64,000 nt of DNA from Streptomyces europaeiscabiei (GCF_036346855.1 NZ_CP107841.1:3724001-3788000), one strand, 5' to 3'; positions 35,068 through 44,404 are shown, counted from the stretch's first letter. The notes: generated by a model not told the origin, from the sequence alone. A program made the numbers and translations.

Positions 35068-37338
35068 ATGACGAGCACCACCGCGGCAGCCCCGGCAAGC
35101 GCGCCCGTCCATGAGGTCGAGCTGACCATCGGCGGGATGACCTGCGCCTCCTGCGCGGCCCGCGTCGAGAAGAAGCTCAACCGCCTGGACGGGGTCACGG
35201 CGTCGGTGAACTACGCGACGGAGAAGGCGAAGGTCAGCTACCCCGCGGGGGTGGCGGTCGCCGACCTGATCGCCACCGTGGTGAAGACGGGCTACACGGC
35301 CGAGGAGCCACCGCCCCCGGCTCCCCCGGAGACCGCCGCGGAACCGGCGACGGAGGACGGGACCGACCCCGAACTCGCTTCCCTGCGGCAGCGCCTCACC
35401 GTCTCGACCCTGCTCGCGCTCCCCGTGATCCTCATGTCCATGGTGCCCGCCCTGCAGTTCGACAACTGGCAGTGGCTCTCACTGACGCTCACCGCGCCGG
35501 TCGTCGTATGGGGCGGGCTGCCCTTCCACCGGGCCGCGTTCACCAACCTCCGGCACGGCGCGGCCACGATGGACACGCTCGTCTCGGTGGGCACGCTCGC
35601 CGCCTTCGGCTGGTCCCTGTGGGCCCTCTTCTGGGGCCACGCCGGCATGCCGGGCATGCGGCACGGTTTCGAGTTCACCGTCTCGCGCACCTCGGGCTCG
35701 TCGACGATCTACCTCGAAGTGGCTGCCGGGGTCGTGGCGTTCATCCTGCTCGGCCGCTATCTGGAGGCCCGCTCCAAGCGTCGCGCGGGCGCCGCGCTCA
35801 AGGCGCTGCTGAAGCTGGGCGCCAAGGACGTCTCGGTGCTCCGCCAGGGTCGCGAGGTGCGGATCCCGGTGGGACGGCTCGCCGTCGGCGACCGTTTCGT
35901 CGTACGCCCCGGGGAGAAGTTCGCCACCGACGGGACCGTCGTGGAGGGCGCCTCCGCCGTCGACGCGTCCATGCTGACCGGCGAGTCGGTGCCGGTGGAC
36001 GTGACGGCCGGGGACGCCGTCACGGGTGCGACCGTGAACGCCGGGGGCCGGCTGGTCGTCGAGGCGACCCGGATCGGCGCGGACACCCAGCTGGCCCGGA
36101 TGGCGCGGCTGGTGGAGGACGCGCAGAACGGCAAGGCGGAGGTGCAGCGGCTCGCCGACCGGATCTCGGCGGTCTTCGTCCCCGTCGTCATCCTGATCGC
36201 GGTCGCCACCTTCGGCGCCTGGCTCGGCCTCACGGACGACACCACCGCCGCCTTCACGGCGGCCGTCGCGGTGCTGATCATCGCCTGCCCGTGCGCGCTC
36301 GGCCTCGCGACCCCGACCGCCCTGATGGTCGGCACCGGCCGTGGCGCCCAGCTCGGCATCCTCATCAAGGGCCCCGAGGTCCTGGAGTCCACCCGCCGCG
36401 TCGACACCGTCGTCCTGGACAAGACCGGCACCGTCACCACCGGCCGGATGACGCTCCGGAAGGTGCACGTCGCCGAGGACGCCCCCGACGACGTCACCGA
36501 GGAGGACGTACTGCGCCTCGCGGGCGCCGTCGAACACGCCTCCGAACACCCGGTGGGCCGGGCGATCGCCGCGGGCGCCGAGGACCGGGTGGGCGCACTG
36601 CCGCCCGTCGAGGGTTTCGAGAACCTGCCCGGTAAGGGCGTACGCGGCCGCGTGGAGGGCTACGGCGTCCAGGTGGGCCGGATCCTCGAAGGACCGCTCC
36701 CCGAGTCCCTGAACAGCGCCAAGGAGGCCGCCGAGGGCGAAGGGCACACTGCGGTCGTGGTCACCCGCGACGGAGTGGCACTCGGTGTCGTCACGGTCGC
36801 CGACGCGGTCAAGGAGACCAGCGCCGAGGCCGTACGGCGGCTGCGGGCGCTCGGGCTCACACCGGTGCTGCTGACCGGGGACAACGAGCGGGTGGCCCGG
36901 TCCGTGGCCGCCGCGGTCGGCATCTCCCCCGAGCACGTGATCGCCGAGGTGCTGCCCGAGGACAAGGTCGACGTCGTACGCCGCCTCCAGGGCGAGGGCC
37001 ATACGGTCGCGATGGTCGGGGACGGGGTCAACGACGCGGCCGCGCTGGCCACGGCCGACCTGGGGCTCGCCATGGGCACCGGAACGGACGCGGCGATCGA
37101 GGCGGGCGACCTGACGCTCGTCCGCGGGGACCTGCGGGTGGCCGCCGACGCCATCCGACTGTCGCGCCGGACCCTGTCCACCATCAAGGGCAATCTGGCC
37201 TGGGCCTTTGGATACAACCTGGCGGCGCTGCCGCTGGCCGCCGCCGGGCTGCTCAACCCGATGATCGCAGGGGCCGCTATGGCCTTTTCGTCCGTTTTCG
37301 TGGTAACGAACAGCTTGCGACTCAGGACATTTTCGTGA
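35068..37338 (+). CDS. copA: Cu(I)-exporting P1B-type ATPase
   Basis: A 756-residue heavy-metal ATPase. One N-terminal HMA domain with [15 protein letters not shown]; membrane Cu site [12 protein letters not shown] (CPC, about residue 405); phosphorylation site DKTGTVTTG (about 450); nucleotide-binding [12 protein letters not shown] (HP motif); hinge [12 protein letters not shown]. The last helix carries [16 protein letters not shown] with the conserved Met-Ser-Ser type copper residues. It pumps Cu(I) out of the cytoplasm and is in an operon with the chaperone gene. Confidence 0.95.
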   Translation: MTSTTAAAPASAPVHEVELTIGGMTCASCAARVEKKLNRLDGVTASVNYATEKAKVSYPAGVAVADLIATVVKTGYTAEEPPPPAPPETAAEPATEDGTDPELASLRQRLTVSTLLALPVILMSMVPALQFDNWQWLSLTLTAPVVVWGGLPFHRAAFTNLRHGAATMDTLVSVGTLAAFGWSLWALFWGHAGMPGMRHGFEFTVSRTSGSSTIYLEVAAGVVAFILLGRYLEARSKRRAGAALKALLKLGAKDVSVLRQGREVRIPVGRLAVGDRFVVRPGEKFATDGTVVEGASAVDASMLTGESVPVDVTAGDAVTGATVNAGGRLVVEATRIGADTQLARMARLVEDAQNGKAEVQRLADRISAVFVPVVILIAVATFGAWLGLTDDTTAAFTAAVAVLIIACPCALGLATPTALMVGTGRGAQLGILIKGPEVLESTRRVDTVVLDKTGTVTTGRMTLRKVHVAEDAPDDVTEEDVLRLAGAVEHASEHPVGRAIAAGAEDRVGALPPVEGFENLPGKGVRGRVEGYGVQVGRILEGPLPESLNSAKEAAEGEGHTAVVVTRDGVALGVVTVADAVKETSAEAVRRLRALGLTPVLLTGDNERVARSVAAAVGISPEHVIAEVLPEDKVDVVRRLQGEGHTVAMVGDGVNDAAALATADLGLAMGTGTDAAIEAGDLTLVRGDLRVAADAIRLSRRTLSTIKGNLAWAFGYNLAALPLAAAGLLNPMIAGAAMAFSSVFVVTNSLRLRTFS

Positions 37339-37438
37339 CCGCCGGGCAAAAGTCCCTCTAGAGTCCGGAAGCAGCCTCACATAAGCTCTTCACAAGGCTC
37401 GCGCATCATCCTTACGCTGGGGCCTCGATCACCGATTC

Positions 37439-37478
37439 GCGTCTCTTGCGCATCTTCAGGACATGCGGCAAGAGACGC
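37439..37478 (+). terminator. Hairpin downstream of copA
   Basis: GCGTCTCTTGC (37439-37449) pairs with GCAAGAGACGC (37468-37478), extended by GCAT/ATGC with one bulge. It lies 100 bp after the copA stop and is its likely terminator. Confidence 0.6.
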
Positions 37479-37724
37479 AGATCACAGTGGTGTGAACGTA
37501 ACCACTGAAGGGGTTCGTGAGTCTAAGTTGGCGATGTCAGAAGCGTCTTGGGGGGCGTGACTGACATCTGGGGATGTCTTGGGGGACGTTCCCGGAATTG
37601 CGTTGCCGGGGCACGTGCACCGGGGAGCTTTGAGCGGCCCTCCCGTACGTACGCGTCCCGGCAGACCGCACACCGCCGCACAACAGAGAGATACAAGTAG
37701 GACGAGTTCTGCTCGTTCTGCTCA

Positions 37725-37858
37725 GCGATTCAGGCGCTGGTCCACCAGACGCCCGGCCGGATCCCGTGGGGGGAATCCGCACCGGGACATGGGAAGGCGC
37801 CCTGCTCGCCGGCCCGTGGGGGGACCAGCGTTGCAGGGCGCCTTCTCTCATTCTTTTT
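37725..37858 (+). ncRNA. Three-hairpin structured RNA candidate
   Basis: Hairpin A: GGCGCTGGT...ACCAGACGCC (37733-37753). Hairpin B: CCCGG+CGGAT...ATCCG+CCGGG (37752-37786). Hairpin C: a perfect 13-bp stem GAAGGCGCCCTGC / GCAGGGCGCCTTC (37793-37845) followed by TCTCATTCTTTTT, a plus-strand terminator. Loops of B and C share the 12-mer CCCGTGGGGGGA. On the minus strand these loops read TCCCCCCACGGG, reminiscent of actinobacterial 6C RNAs (two hairpins with six C in the loops), but the T-run supports plus-strand transcription. Strand and family are unsettled; the 5' end is a guess. Confidence 0.5.
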
Positions 37859-37888
37859 GGGGCTCGGTTCGCCTCCGGGGCACCCAAG

Positions 37889-37954
37889 CCGGTGTCGAGG
37901 CGGCGATCGTGCTCGAGCCTTCGGGCCTCCGCGCGATCGCCGTCTCTACACCGG
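37889..37954. other. Long inverted repeat downstream of the RNA candidate
   Basis: CCGGTGT (37889-37895) pairs with ACACCGG (37948-37954), and inside it GGCGATCG pairs with CGATCGCC. A stable hairpin of 66 nt between convergent genes. It is not a tRNA. The rest of 37339-38097 holds no gene that I can support. Confidence 0.55.
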
Positions 37955-38030
37955 CGCACCCCTTCGGCTCACTCGCCGTAGGGCGCCCTCTTCTGTGGTG
38001 CGACAAAGCAGTCAGCCCCAGTGGGGCAAG

Positions 38031-38072
38031 CCAAGGGGCCCGTACGGATGATCTTCCGTACGGGCCCCTTGG
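38031..38072. terminator. Bidirectional terminator at the end of citA
   Basis: CCAAGGGGCCCGTACGGA (38031-38048) pairs without mismatch with TCCGTACGGGCCCCTTGG (38055-38072), loop 6. It starts 25 bp after the citA stop. Confidence 0.88.
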
Positions 38073-38097
38073 CCTGCAAAGTACTCGGCGCGCAGGG

Positions 38098-39387
38098 TCA
38101 GCGGGCCTCTACCGGGACGAAGTCGCGCTCGACCACGCCCGTGTAGATCTGGCGCGGGCGGCCGATGCGGGAGCCGGGCTCCTTGATCATCTCGTGCCAC
38201 TGGGCGATCCAGCCCGGGAGGCGGCCGAGGGCGAAGAGAACCGTGAACATCTCGGTCGGGAAGCCCATGGCGCGGTAGATCAGACCCGTGTAGAAGTCCA
38301 CGTTCGGGTAGAGGTTGCGCGAGACGAAGTACTCGTCCGAGAGCGCGTGCTCCTCCAGCTTCAGCGCGATGTCCAGCAGCTCGTCGGACTTGCCGAGGGC
38401 CGAGAGGACGTCGTGCGCGGCGGCCTTGATGATCTTGGCGCGCGGGTCGAAGGACTTGTACACCCGGTGGCCGAAGCCCATCAGGCGGACGCCGTCCTCC
38501 TTGTTCTTCACCTTGCGGATGAAGGAGTCGACATCGCCGCCGTTCTGCTTGATGCCCTCCAGCATCTCCAGGACGGACTGGTTGGCGCCGCCGTGCAGCG
38601 GGCCCCAGAGCGCGGAGATACCGGCGGAGATCGAGGCGAACATGTTCGCCTGCGAGGAGCCGACCAGGCGCACGGTGGACGTCGAACAGTTCTGCTCGTG
38701 GTCCGCGTGCAGGATGAGCAGCTTGTCGAGCGCGGAGACGACGACCGGGTCGAGGTCGTACTCCTGGGCCGGGACCGAGAAGGTCATGCGCAGGAAGTTC
38801 TCGACGTAACCGAGGTCGTTGCGCGGGTAGACGAACGGGTGACCGATCGACTTCTTGTACGCGTACGCCGCGATGGTCGGCAGCTTGGCGAGCAGGCGGA
38901 TCGTGGAGAGGTTCCGCTGCCGCTCGTCGAACGGGTTGTGGCTGTCCTGGTAGAACGTCGACAGTGCGCTGACCACGGAGGACAGCATCGCCATCGGGTG
39001 CGCGTCGCGCGGGAAGCCCCGGTAGAAGTTCTTGACGTCCTCGTGCAGCAGCGTGTGCTGCGTGATCTCGCCCTGGAAGGTGGCGAGCTCGTCGACGGTC
39101 GGAAGCTCGCCGTTGATCAGCAGGTACGCCACCTCAAGGAAGGTGGAGCGCTCGGCCAGCTGCTCGATCGGATAGCCGCGGTACCGAAGGATGCCCTGCT
39201 CGCCGTCGAGATAGGTGACGGCGGATTTATAGGCGGCGGTGTTGCCGTAACCGCTGTCCAGGGTGACCAGACCGGTCTGGGCCCGGAGCTTCCCGATGTC
39301 GAAGCCCTTGTCGCCGACGGTGCTGTCGATCACCGGGTAGGTGTACTCGCCGTCGCCGTACCGCAGTACTACAGAGTTGTCGCTCAC
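38098..39387 (-). CDS. citA: Citrate synthase
   Basis: A 429-residue type I/II citrate synthase. GTG 39387 (AGGGATGAC upstream) is preferred over GTG 39399, since proteins of this group start MSDNSVVLRYG. Active-site His occur in HADHEQNCSTSTVRLVGSS and GPLHGGANQSVLEML, and FGHRVYKSFDPRA and NVDFYTGLIY bring the Arg and catalytic Asp. It condenses oxaloacetate and acetyl-CoA. It is monocistronic, with its own terminator downstream and an inverted repeat GGCGGCACT-G-AGTGCCGCC (39495-39513) upstream. Confidence 0.95.
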   Translation of the reverse strand: MSDNSVVLRYGDGEYTYPVIDSTVGDKGFDIGKLRAQTGLVTLDSGYGNTAAYKSAVTYLDGEQGILRYRGYPIEQLAERSTFLEVAYLLINGELPTVDELATFQGEITQHTLLHEDVKNFYRGFPRDAHPMAMLSSVVSALSTFYQDSHNPFDERQRNLSTIRLLAKLPTIAAYAYKKSIGHPFVYPRNDLGYVENFLRMTFSVPAQEYDLDPVVVSALDKLLILHADHEQNCSTSTVRLVGSSQANMFASISAGISALWGPLHGGANQSVLEMLEGIKQNGGDVDSFIRKVKNKEDGVRLMGFGHRVYKSFDPRAKIIKAAAHDVLSALGKSDELLDIALKLEEHALSDEYFVSRNLYPNVDFYTGLIYRAMGFPTEMFTVLFALGRLPGWIAQWHEMIKEPGSRIGRPRQIYTGVVERDFVPVEAR

Positions 39388-39494
39388 GTCATCCCTCACC
39401 GACGTAGTGCCTCATCCTTGAGGTGCCCTGACTGTCTCTACCATCCCCCAATTGGCTCAGGAGAGTGCACTCGGGGTCGACCATCGGGCCCATC

Positions 39495-39513
39495 GGCGGC
39501 ACTGAGTGCCGCC
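39495..39513. promoter_or_regulatory. Perfect inverted repeat GGCGGCACT-G-AGTGCCGCC
   Basis: A 9-bp perfect inverted repeat with one-base centre, 108 bp upstream of the citA start and 133 bp after the helicase stop. It may be an operator for citA or a helicase terminator. Confidence 0.5.
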
Positions 39514-39575
39514 AACTTGCTCATCCTGCCCCCTCCGTCCGACATCTGGAAGGGCTGTGTGACCTTTACGACTCG

Positions 39576-39589
39576 TTTGATCGATCAAA
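39576..39589. promoter_or_regulatory. 14-bp perfect palindrome TTTGATCGATCAAA
   Basis: A perfect palindrome with low GC in a GC-rich gap, about 190 bp upstream of citA and 57 bp past the helicase stop. It resembles a transcription-factor site; the factor is unknown. Confidence 0.5.
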
Positions 39590-39645
39590 TTTCACTCACG
39601 GGTCGCTCGAACGGCACGAGAGGTTCCCCCGAAGAGAGCCCACAG

Positions 39646-41910
39646 CTACAAAACCCGTGGTGCGAGCCGGAAGTCGAGGGCCGTGCACCGTCGGCCGGCG
39701 GAGACCGTGCGGACCGCCTGGCCTATCGCCTTGCGGGAGCCGACGAGGACGACCAGCTTCTTCGCCCTGGTCACCGCCGTGTAGAGGAGGTTGCGCTGGA
39801 GCATCATCCAGGCTCCGGTGGTGACCGGGATCACCACGGCCGGGTACTCGCTGCCCTGGGACCGGTGGATCGTCACCGCGTAGGCGTGCGCCAGCTCGTC
39901 CAGTTCGTCGAACTCGTACGGCACCTCCTCGTCCTCGTCCGTCAGGACCGTGAGCCGCTGGTCGACCGGGTCCAGCGCGGTGACGACGCCGACGGTGCCG
40001 TTGAAGACGCCGTTCTCGCCCTTCTCGTAGTTGTTGCGGATCTGGGTGACCTTGTCGCCGACGCGGAAGACCCGGCCGCCGAACCGCTTCTCGGGCAGGT
40101 CGGGGCGGGCGGGGGTGATGGCCTGCTGGAGCAGCCCGTTGAGGTTGCCTGCGCCCGCCGGGCCCCGGTGCATGGGTGCCAGCACCTGCACGTCCCGGCG
40201 CGGGTCGAGCCCGAACCTGGCCGGGATGCGCCGGGCCGCCACGTCCACCGTGAGCCGCCCGGCCTCCTCCGTGTCGTCCTCGACGAAGAGGAAGAAGTCC
40301 TTCATACCGTCGGTGACCGGGTGGTGCCCGGAGTTGATCCGGTGCGCGTTGGACACCACGCCGGACTGCTGGGCCTGACGGAAGACCTTGGTGAGGCGGA
40401 CGGCAGGGATCGGGCTGCCGTCGGCCAGGAGGTCGCGGAGGACCTCGCCGGCGCCGACGCTGGGGAGTTGGTCGACGTCGCCCACGAAGAGCAGATGCGC
40501 CCCCGGAGGCACCGCCTTGACCAGCTTGTTGGCCAGCAGGAGATCCAGCATCGAGGCCTCGTCGACGACCACCAGGTCGGCGTCCAGAGGACGGTCCTTG
40601 TCGTACGCCGCGTCGCCGCCCGGCTTCAGCTCCAGCAGGCGGTGGACGGTGGAGGCGTCGGCGCCGGTCAGCTCGGCGAGGCGCTTGGCGGCGCGGCCGG
40701 TGGGGGCGGCCAGCAGGACCTTCGCCTTCTTGGCGCGGGCCAGTTCGACGATCGAGCGGACGGTGAAGGACTTGCCGCAGCCGGGACCGCCGGTCAGGAC
40801 GGCCACCTTCTTGGTCAGCGCGAGGCGTACGGCCGCCTCCTGCTCGGGGGCCAGCTCCGTGCCCGTACGCCCCCTCAGCCAGGCCAGCGCCTTGTCCCAG
40901 GCCACGTCGTGGAAGCCGGGCATACGGTCCTCGCCGGTGCGCAGGAGGCGCAACAACTGGGCGGAGAGGGAGAGTTCGGCACGGTGGAAGGGGACGAGAT
41001 AGATCGCGGTGACCGGGTCGTCGTGCTCGCCGTTCTGACCGGGGACCTTCTCCCGTACGACGCCGGGGTCGCCGGAATCCTCGTCCGGCAGGGCGAGTTC
41101 GGCCAGGCACTCGATGACCAGGCCCGTGTCGACCTGGAGGAGTTTGACCGCGTCGGCGATCAGGCGCTCCTCCGGGAGGTAGCAGTTGCCCTGGTCGGTG
41201 GCCTGCGAAAGGGCGTACTGCAGGCCCGCCTTGACGCGCTCCGGGCTGTCGTGGGGAATGCCGACGGACTGGGCGATCTTGTCGGCGGTGAGGAAGCCGA
41301 TGCCCCAGACGTCGGAGGCGAGGCGGTAGGGCTGGTTCTTCACCACGCCGATCGAGGCGTCGCCGTACTTCTTGTAGATGCGCACGGCGATGGACGTGGA
41401 CACCTCCACCGTCTGGAGGAAGAGCATGACCTCCTTGATCGCCTTCTGTTCCTCCCAGGCGTCGGCGATCTTCTTGGTGCGCTTGGGGCCGAGGCCGGGG
41501 ACCTCGATGAGGCGCTTCGGTTCCTCCTCGATGATCTGGAGGGTGTCCAGGCCGAAGTGCTGGGTGATGCGGTCGGCGAAGACCGGGCCGATGCCCTTGA
41601 CCAGGCCGGAGCCGAGGTAACGGCGGATGCCCTGAATGGTGGCCGGGAGGACCGTCGTGTAGTTCTCGACGGTGAACTGTTTCCCGTACTGCGGGTGCGA
41701 GCCCCAGCGGCCCTCCATGCGCAGCGACTCGCCGGCCTGGGCACCGAGGAGGGCGCCGACGACGGTGAGGAGGTCGCCGCCGCCCCGGCCGGTGTCCACG
41801 CGCGCGACCGTGTAGCCGTTGTCCTCGTTCGCGTACGTGATGCGTTCGAGCACGCCTTCGAGTACGGCGAGCTGTCGTTCGCCCGGGGGGTTCCCCGCCT
41901 GTTGAGCCAT
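39646..41910 (-). CDS. RecD2-like ATP-dependent DNA helicase
   Basis: A 754-residue superfamily 1B helicase. The N-terminal RecD2-type region has helix-hairpin-helix stretches (GLVKGIGPVFADRI, EVPGLGPKRTKKI, DVWGIGFLTADKIA). The motor has Walker A GGPGCGKS (about 374), motif II VVVDEASMLD, LLFVGDVDQLPSVGAG, and the C-terminal HRSQGSEYPAVVIPV and LLYTAVTRAKK motifs. RecD2 proteins unwind DNA 5' to 3' without RecBC and help with replication stress. ATG 41910; gene stands alone. Confidence 0.93.
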   Translation of the reverse strand: MAQQAGNPPGERQLAVLEGVLERITYANEDNGYTVARVDTGRGGGDLLTVVGALLGAQAGESLRMEGRWGSHPQYGKQFTVENYTTVLPATIQGIRRYLGSGLVKGIGPVFADRITQHFGLDTLQIIEEEPKRLIEVPGLGPKRTKKIADAWEEQKAIKEVMLFLQTVEVSTSIAVRIYKKYGDASIGVVKNQPYRLASDVWGIGFLTADKIAQSVGIPHDSPERVKAGLQYALSQATDQGNCYLPEERLIADAVKLLQVDTGLVIECLAELALPDEDSGDPGVVREKVPGQNGEHDDPVTAIYLVPFHRAELSLSAQLLRLLRTGEDRMPGFHDVAWDKALAWLRGRTGTELAPEQEAAVRLALTKKVAVLTGGPGCGKSFTVRSIVELARAKKAKVLLAAPTGRAAKRLAELTGADASTVHRLLELKPGGDAAYDKDRPLDADLVVVDEASMLDLLLANKLVKAVPPGAHLLFVGDVDQLPSVGAGEVLRDLLADGSPIPAVRLTKVFRQAQQSGVVSNAHRINSGHHPVTDGMKDFFLFVEDDTEEAGRLTVDVAARRIPARFGLDPRRDVQVLAPMHRGPAGAGNLNGLLQQAITPARPDLPEKRFGGRVFRVGDKVTQIRNNYEKGENGVFNGTVGVVTALDPVDQRLTVLTDEDEEVPYEFDELDELAHAYAVTIHRSQGSEYPAVVIPVTTGAWMMLQRNLLYTAVTRAKKLVVLVGSRKAIGQAVRTVSAGRRCTALDFRLAPRVL

Positions 41911-41949
41911 GATCCGACGGTACCGGTGAGGTACGACAGAGGTGGCGGA

Positions 41950-42135
41950 TCAGGTGCGGGAACGGGTTTTGAGGGCTGCGAGGAAGGAGGTGAAGGCGAG
42001 GGTGGAGAAGGTGAGGGTGGCCCGGGACGGGGTTTTGGAGTCGCGGATGGCTATGTGGGTGGGGGTGGGGGCTATCTCGACGCAGGCGTTGCCGTCGTCC
42101 GGGCCCGAGTAGGACGACTTCCGCCAGTTGCACAT
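41950..42135 (-). CDS. DUF397 protein
   Basis: A 61-residue protein starting MCNWRKSSYSGPDDGNACVE, the diagnostic DUF397 beginning. These small proteins are abundant in Streptomyces and nearly always sit after an XRE/DUF5753 regulator, with which they may form a toxin-antitoxin-like or developmental switch pair. The partner here, 7 bp upstream, is truncated, so the pair is probably inactive. Confidence 0.88.
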   Translation of the reverse strand: MCNWRKSSYSGPDDGNACVEIAPTPTHIAIRDSKTPSRATLTFSTLAFTSFLAALKTRSRT

Positions 42136-42142
42136 GGGCGCC

Positions 42143-42574
42143 TCACAGCTCTTTCGCCAGCCGGTCGATGAAGTCGCGCGACCGTTCGGGGTTGAGCGAC
42201 ACGGCTTCCACCTTACGGAAACGCGTTCGGAAGGCGTTGAGCTGTGCTTCGGAGTCGATGAACGCCGAGCCGGTGGGCACGTCTCGCACCACCGTGTCCA
42301 GTCTGGGCACCGAGCCACCCGCGTACGTCATGGTGCTGGCAGCTCTGGCGAAGCCGTCCAGGTCGAAGGGAACGACGCGCACCGAGATGTGGTCCGCTTC
42401 GGAGTGATCGAGAAGCTTGGCGAGTTGAGCTCGGGAGGCGGCGCGATCACCGACCCTGATGCGCAAGGCCGCCTCGTGGATCACCAACTCGTACGGGATC
42501 ACGCGCCGCTGGCGCGCCATTCGGTGGCGGACACGCAACTCAAGTGGTGCGAGTTGGCCGCGGCGTAGAACCAA
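42143..42574 (-). pseudogene. XRE/DUF5753 regulator, N-terminal DNA-binding part lost
   Basis: What remains is the DUF5753 domain: RQRRVIPYELVIHEAALRIRVG, AQLAKLLDHSEADHISVRVVP, TYAGGSVPRLDTVVRD and RDFIDRLAKEL. Intact members are about 280 residues with an N-terminal HTH; here homology stops near 42540-42570, where IS630-like sequence begins on the other strand. The fragment may still be translated from an internal ATG but could not bind DNA. Confidence 0.8.
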
Positions 42575-42663
42575 GACCGGCCTCGGCGGACCAGGCCGCT
42601 ACTGACTTTGCCGGCGTGATGTCGTAGCTGACGCATGATGGTTTCGGTGGTAGGCCGGTTGCA

Positions 42664-42830
42664 TGAGCTATCCGCAAGGGGGCGGGCTGACCGCGGAGCG
42701 GCAGGCGTTTCGTGAGCACATTCGATTGCAGACGGCCCATTTGTTCGCGGCTGGGAAAGGCCCGCCGGCTTACAAGCGGACCCTTCCCTACGATCGGACC
42801 GGCGGTCCGACGGAAGCTGACCGCACGTGA
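42664..42830 (+). pseudogene. IS630-type transposase remnant (N-terminus)
   Basis: ATG 42664 opens SYPQGGGLTAERQAFREHIR and continues LQTAHLFAAG, which resembles the first 30-35 residues of Streptomyces IS630-family transposases. After KGPP the match ends and a stop follows at 42828-42830. No DDE core is present. The remnant sits where the DUF5753 gene is cut, so an IS insertion followed by deletion explains both. Confidence 0.6.
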
Positions 42831-43096
42831 CCACGGTGCGGGGCGCCGCTCACTGTTCGACAAGCGCCGGGCCGCCGGTGCAGGAGCGTGCCTTCACGCT
42901 GGCCCTACGCCGCTATGAGGTGTGCGCGCACTGCGACACCGGAAAACGACATACCCGACCACCAAGCCAACGAGGCTATTCTCTGCGGGGATATGCAGGT
43001 CCATCACGAGGGGCCTCTGCTCTCGCGGGCCCACTTCGCAAGATCACAGTGAATCTGCCGATTCGGCGCCCGATGCCCGGAGAGGTTGGAGACCGG
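42831..43096. other. Spacer between IS remnant and HAD gene
   Basis: An open frame continues through here (for example LRRYEVCAHCDTGKRH) but shows no family I recognise and is probably debris from the rearrangement. The GC content drops towards 43000. Confidence 0.4.
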
Positions 43097-43738
43097 ATGG
43101 AAGCAATCCTTTTCGACGTCGACGGAGTCCTCATCGATTCGGGGGCAGCGCACGAACGCGTATGGAAGGCGTGGGCTGAACGGCGCGAGCTCGACCCTGA
43201 TCATGTGTTCGCCGTGACCCAGGGGAAGCGACGAGTTGACACTCTCCGGGCTCTGGCTCCCCACCGTTCAGAGGACGAGGAGAACGAACTCCTCAACGCT
43301 CTCATGGCGAAGGAGGAGGCATCAATCCGCGCGTACTCGGGGGTGCGCGCGTTGCTGCGGGACCTGGCACCGGACCGATGGGCCGTGGTGACGTCCAGCA
43401 GGGGTGACGCGACCGTTCGCCGTTTCGAGGCAGAGGGGTTGCCCGTACCTGCGGTGCGGATCTGTGCGGAGAACGTGCCGGAGGGCAAACCCAGCCCCCT
43501 GGGTTACTTGGCTGCCGCCAAAGCGCTCGCGGTTGACCCGGCGGCCTGTGTGGTGGTGGAGGATTCCCCGGCCGGCGTCGAAGCCGGGTTGGCAGCGGGC
43601 TGCACGGTCTACGCCGTGGCCAGTACGCGCCCGGCCGAACAGCTTCGGGAAGCACACGTCACCTACGAAAGCTTCGACCAGATCGCTGACCGACTCAGGG
43701 AAGGTACGAACTCATGGCTGACGTCGCCTCGTACATAA
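43097..43738 (+). CDS. HAD-superfamily phosphatase
   Basis: A 213-residue HAD hydrolase; ATG 43097 follows GGAG. Motif I FDVDGVLIDSG (nucleophile Asp8, acid/base Asp10), motif II VVTSSR, Lys in EGKPSPLGYLAA, and motif IV VVVEDSPAGVEAG are all intact. The cap is the helical type of beta-phosphoglucomutase/phosphoglycolate-like enzymes. GC content is visibly below the surroundings, which suggests transfer. It overlaps the next small gene by 25 bp. Substrate unknown. Confidence 0.88.
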   Translation: MEAILFDVDGVLIDSGAAHERVWKAWAERRELDPDHVFAVTQGKRRVDTLRALAPHRSEDEENELLNALMAKEEASIRAYSGVRALLRDLAPDRWAVVTSSRGDATVRRFEAEGLPVPAVRICAENVPEGKPSPLGYLAAAKALAVDPAACVVVEDSPAGVEAGLAAGCTVYAVASTRPAEQLREAHVTYESFDQIADRLREGTNSWLTSPRT

Positions 43739-43979
43739 AGCAGGACGCAGAGCTTTCAGCTGCTGAGGAGATCCGGACACACTGCTCGGATGGGCTGCCA
43801 CTCAACTGGACCGAGCGTCAGACAAGGGAACCAATACAGCGACCGCAGCCTACTGGCGGGCTCAGTGCGATGCGTACGAGCAGTTGACGCGCACAATACC
43901 CCGCATGACAGCCGATGAGGTGAGTGACCTCATCGCCGCGCTCTCCCCCGTAGTGAAAGGCATGGTGAAGAAAGGATGA
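43714..43979 (+). pseudogene. Small protein gene with a 2-bp frameshift
   Basis: ATG 43714 opens MADVASYIKQDAELSAAEEIRT; the frame breaks at ACACAC (43777-43782). Removing one AC lets it continue LLGWAATQLDRASDKG, then TATAAYWRAQCDAYEQLTR and ADEVSDLIAALSPVVKGMV to TGA 43977-43979, which overlaps the next start as ATGA. The total, 266 nt, equals 88 codons plus 2. As read, it stops after 57 codons. Its place before a zeta-toxin-like gene suggests an antitoxin-type partner, which is inference. Confidence 0.72.
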
Positions 43980-44362
43980 GTCTTGCAGGGTTGGATCCCA
44001 AGCGCTACAGCCTGCCCGGCAAGGAGCACGACCGGATCTACCGCAATGTGGTGCGACCTCGGGTGTGGAACATTCCAGCAGCTGAGCACCCCGCAGCCGT
44101 CATCCTCTGCGGAACTCCGGGCATGGGGAAATCCAGCGTTGCGCGTCAAATTCTGGCCAACGAGCCAGCCGCAAAAATCAGCAGTGACAAGCTCTCGAAG
44201 TTTCACCCGCGGTGGTCCCACCTCCTGGCCGCCGACGAATCGACCGCCGTGTCAAGGGGGGAGGGGCCCGACGTCGTGGTGATCACTCATCGGCCGGGCG
44301 GGAATCCGGTTCGATTGGCTGGAGCTTCCAACTCCTGCGGGGGACGTACTTGTTCGAGGTGA
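43976..44362 (+). pseudogene. Zeta-toxin-like P-loop kinase, truncated
   Basis: The start MSLAGLDPKRYSLPGKEHDR leads to Walker A LCGTPGMGKSSVARQI (about residues 45-60) and SSDKLSKFHPRWSHLLAADES, the Asp/His-containing region after the P-loop in zeta toxins. After residue about 90 the sequence becomes low-complexity and ends at 44362, whereas zeta-like kinases run past 200 residues. The catalytic second half is missing, so it should be dead. Stop-start overlap with the frameshifted gene shows they were one unit. Confidence 0.7.
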
Positions 44363-44404
44363 CGACGTGGCGGCCCGGGTGTTCGCGCTTGTGACCCAGC
44401 CCCA

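Noticed and set aside
37889..37954. tRNA-like fold
   Set aside because: The strong outer stem is 7 bp, but there is no T-loop GTTCRA or anticodon arm, and the inner stem is continuous.
37579..42171. Open frame of about 1,530 codons on the plus strand
   Set aside because: It runs antisense through citA and the helicase gene, both with full family motifs on the minus strand. It is a high-GC shadow frame without recognisable domains.
44363..44404. C-terminal remainder of the zeta-like toxin
   Set aside because: No frame on either strand continues zeta-toxin motifs up to the convergent membrane-protein gene.
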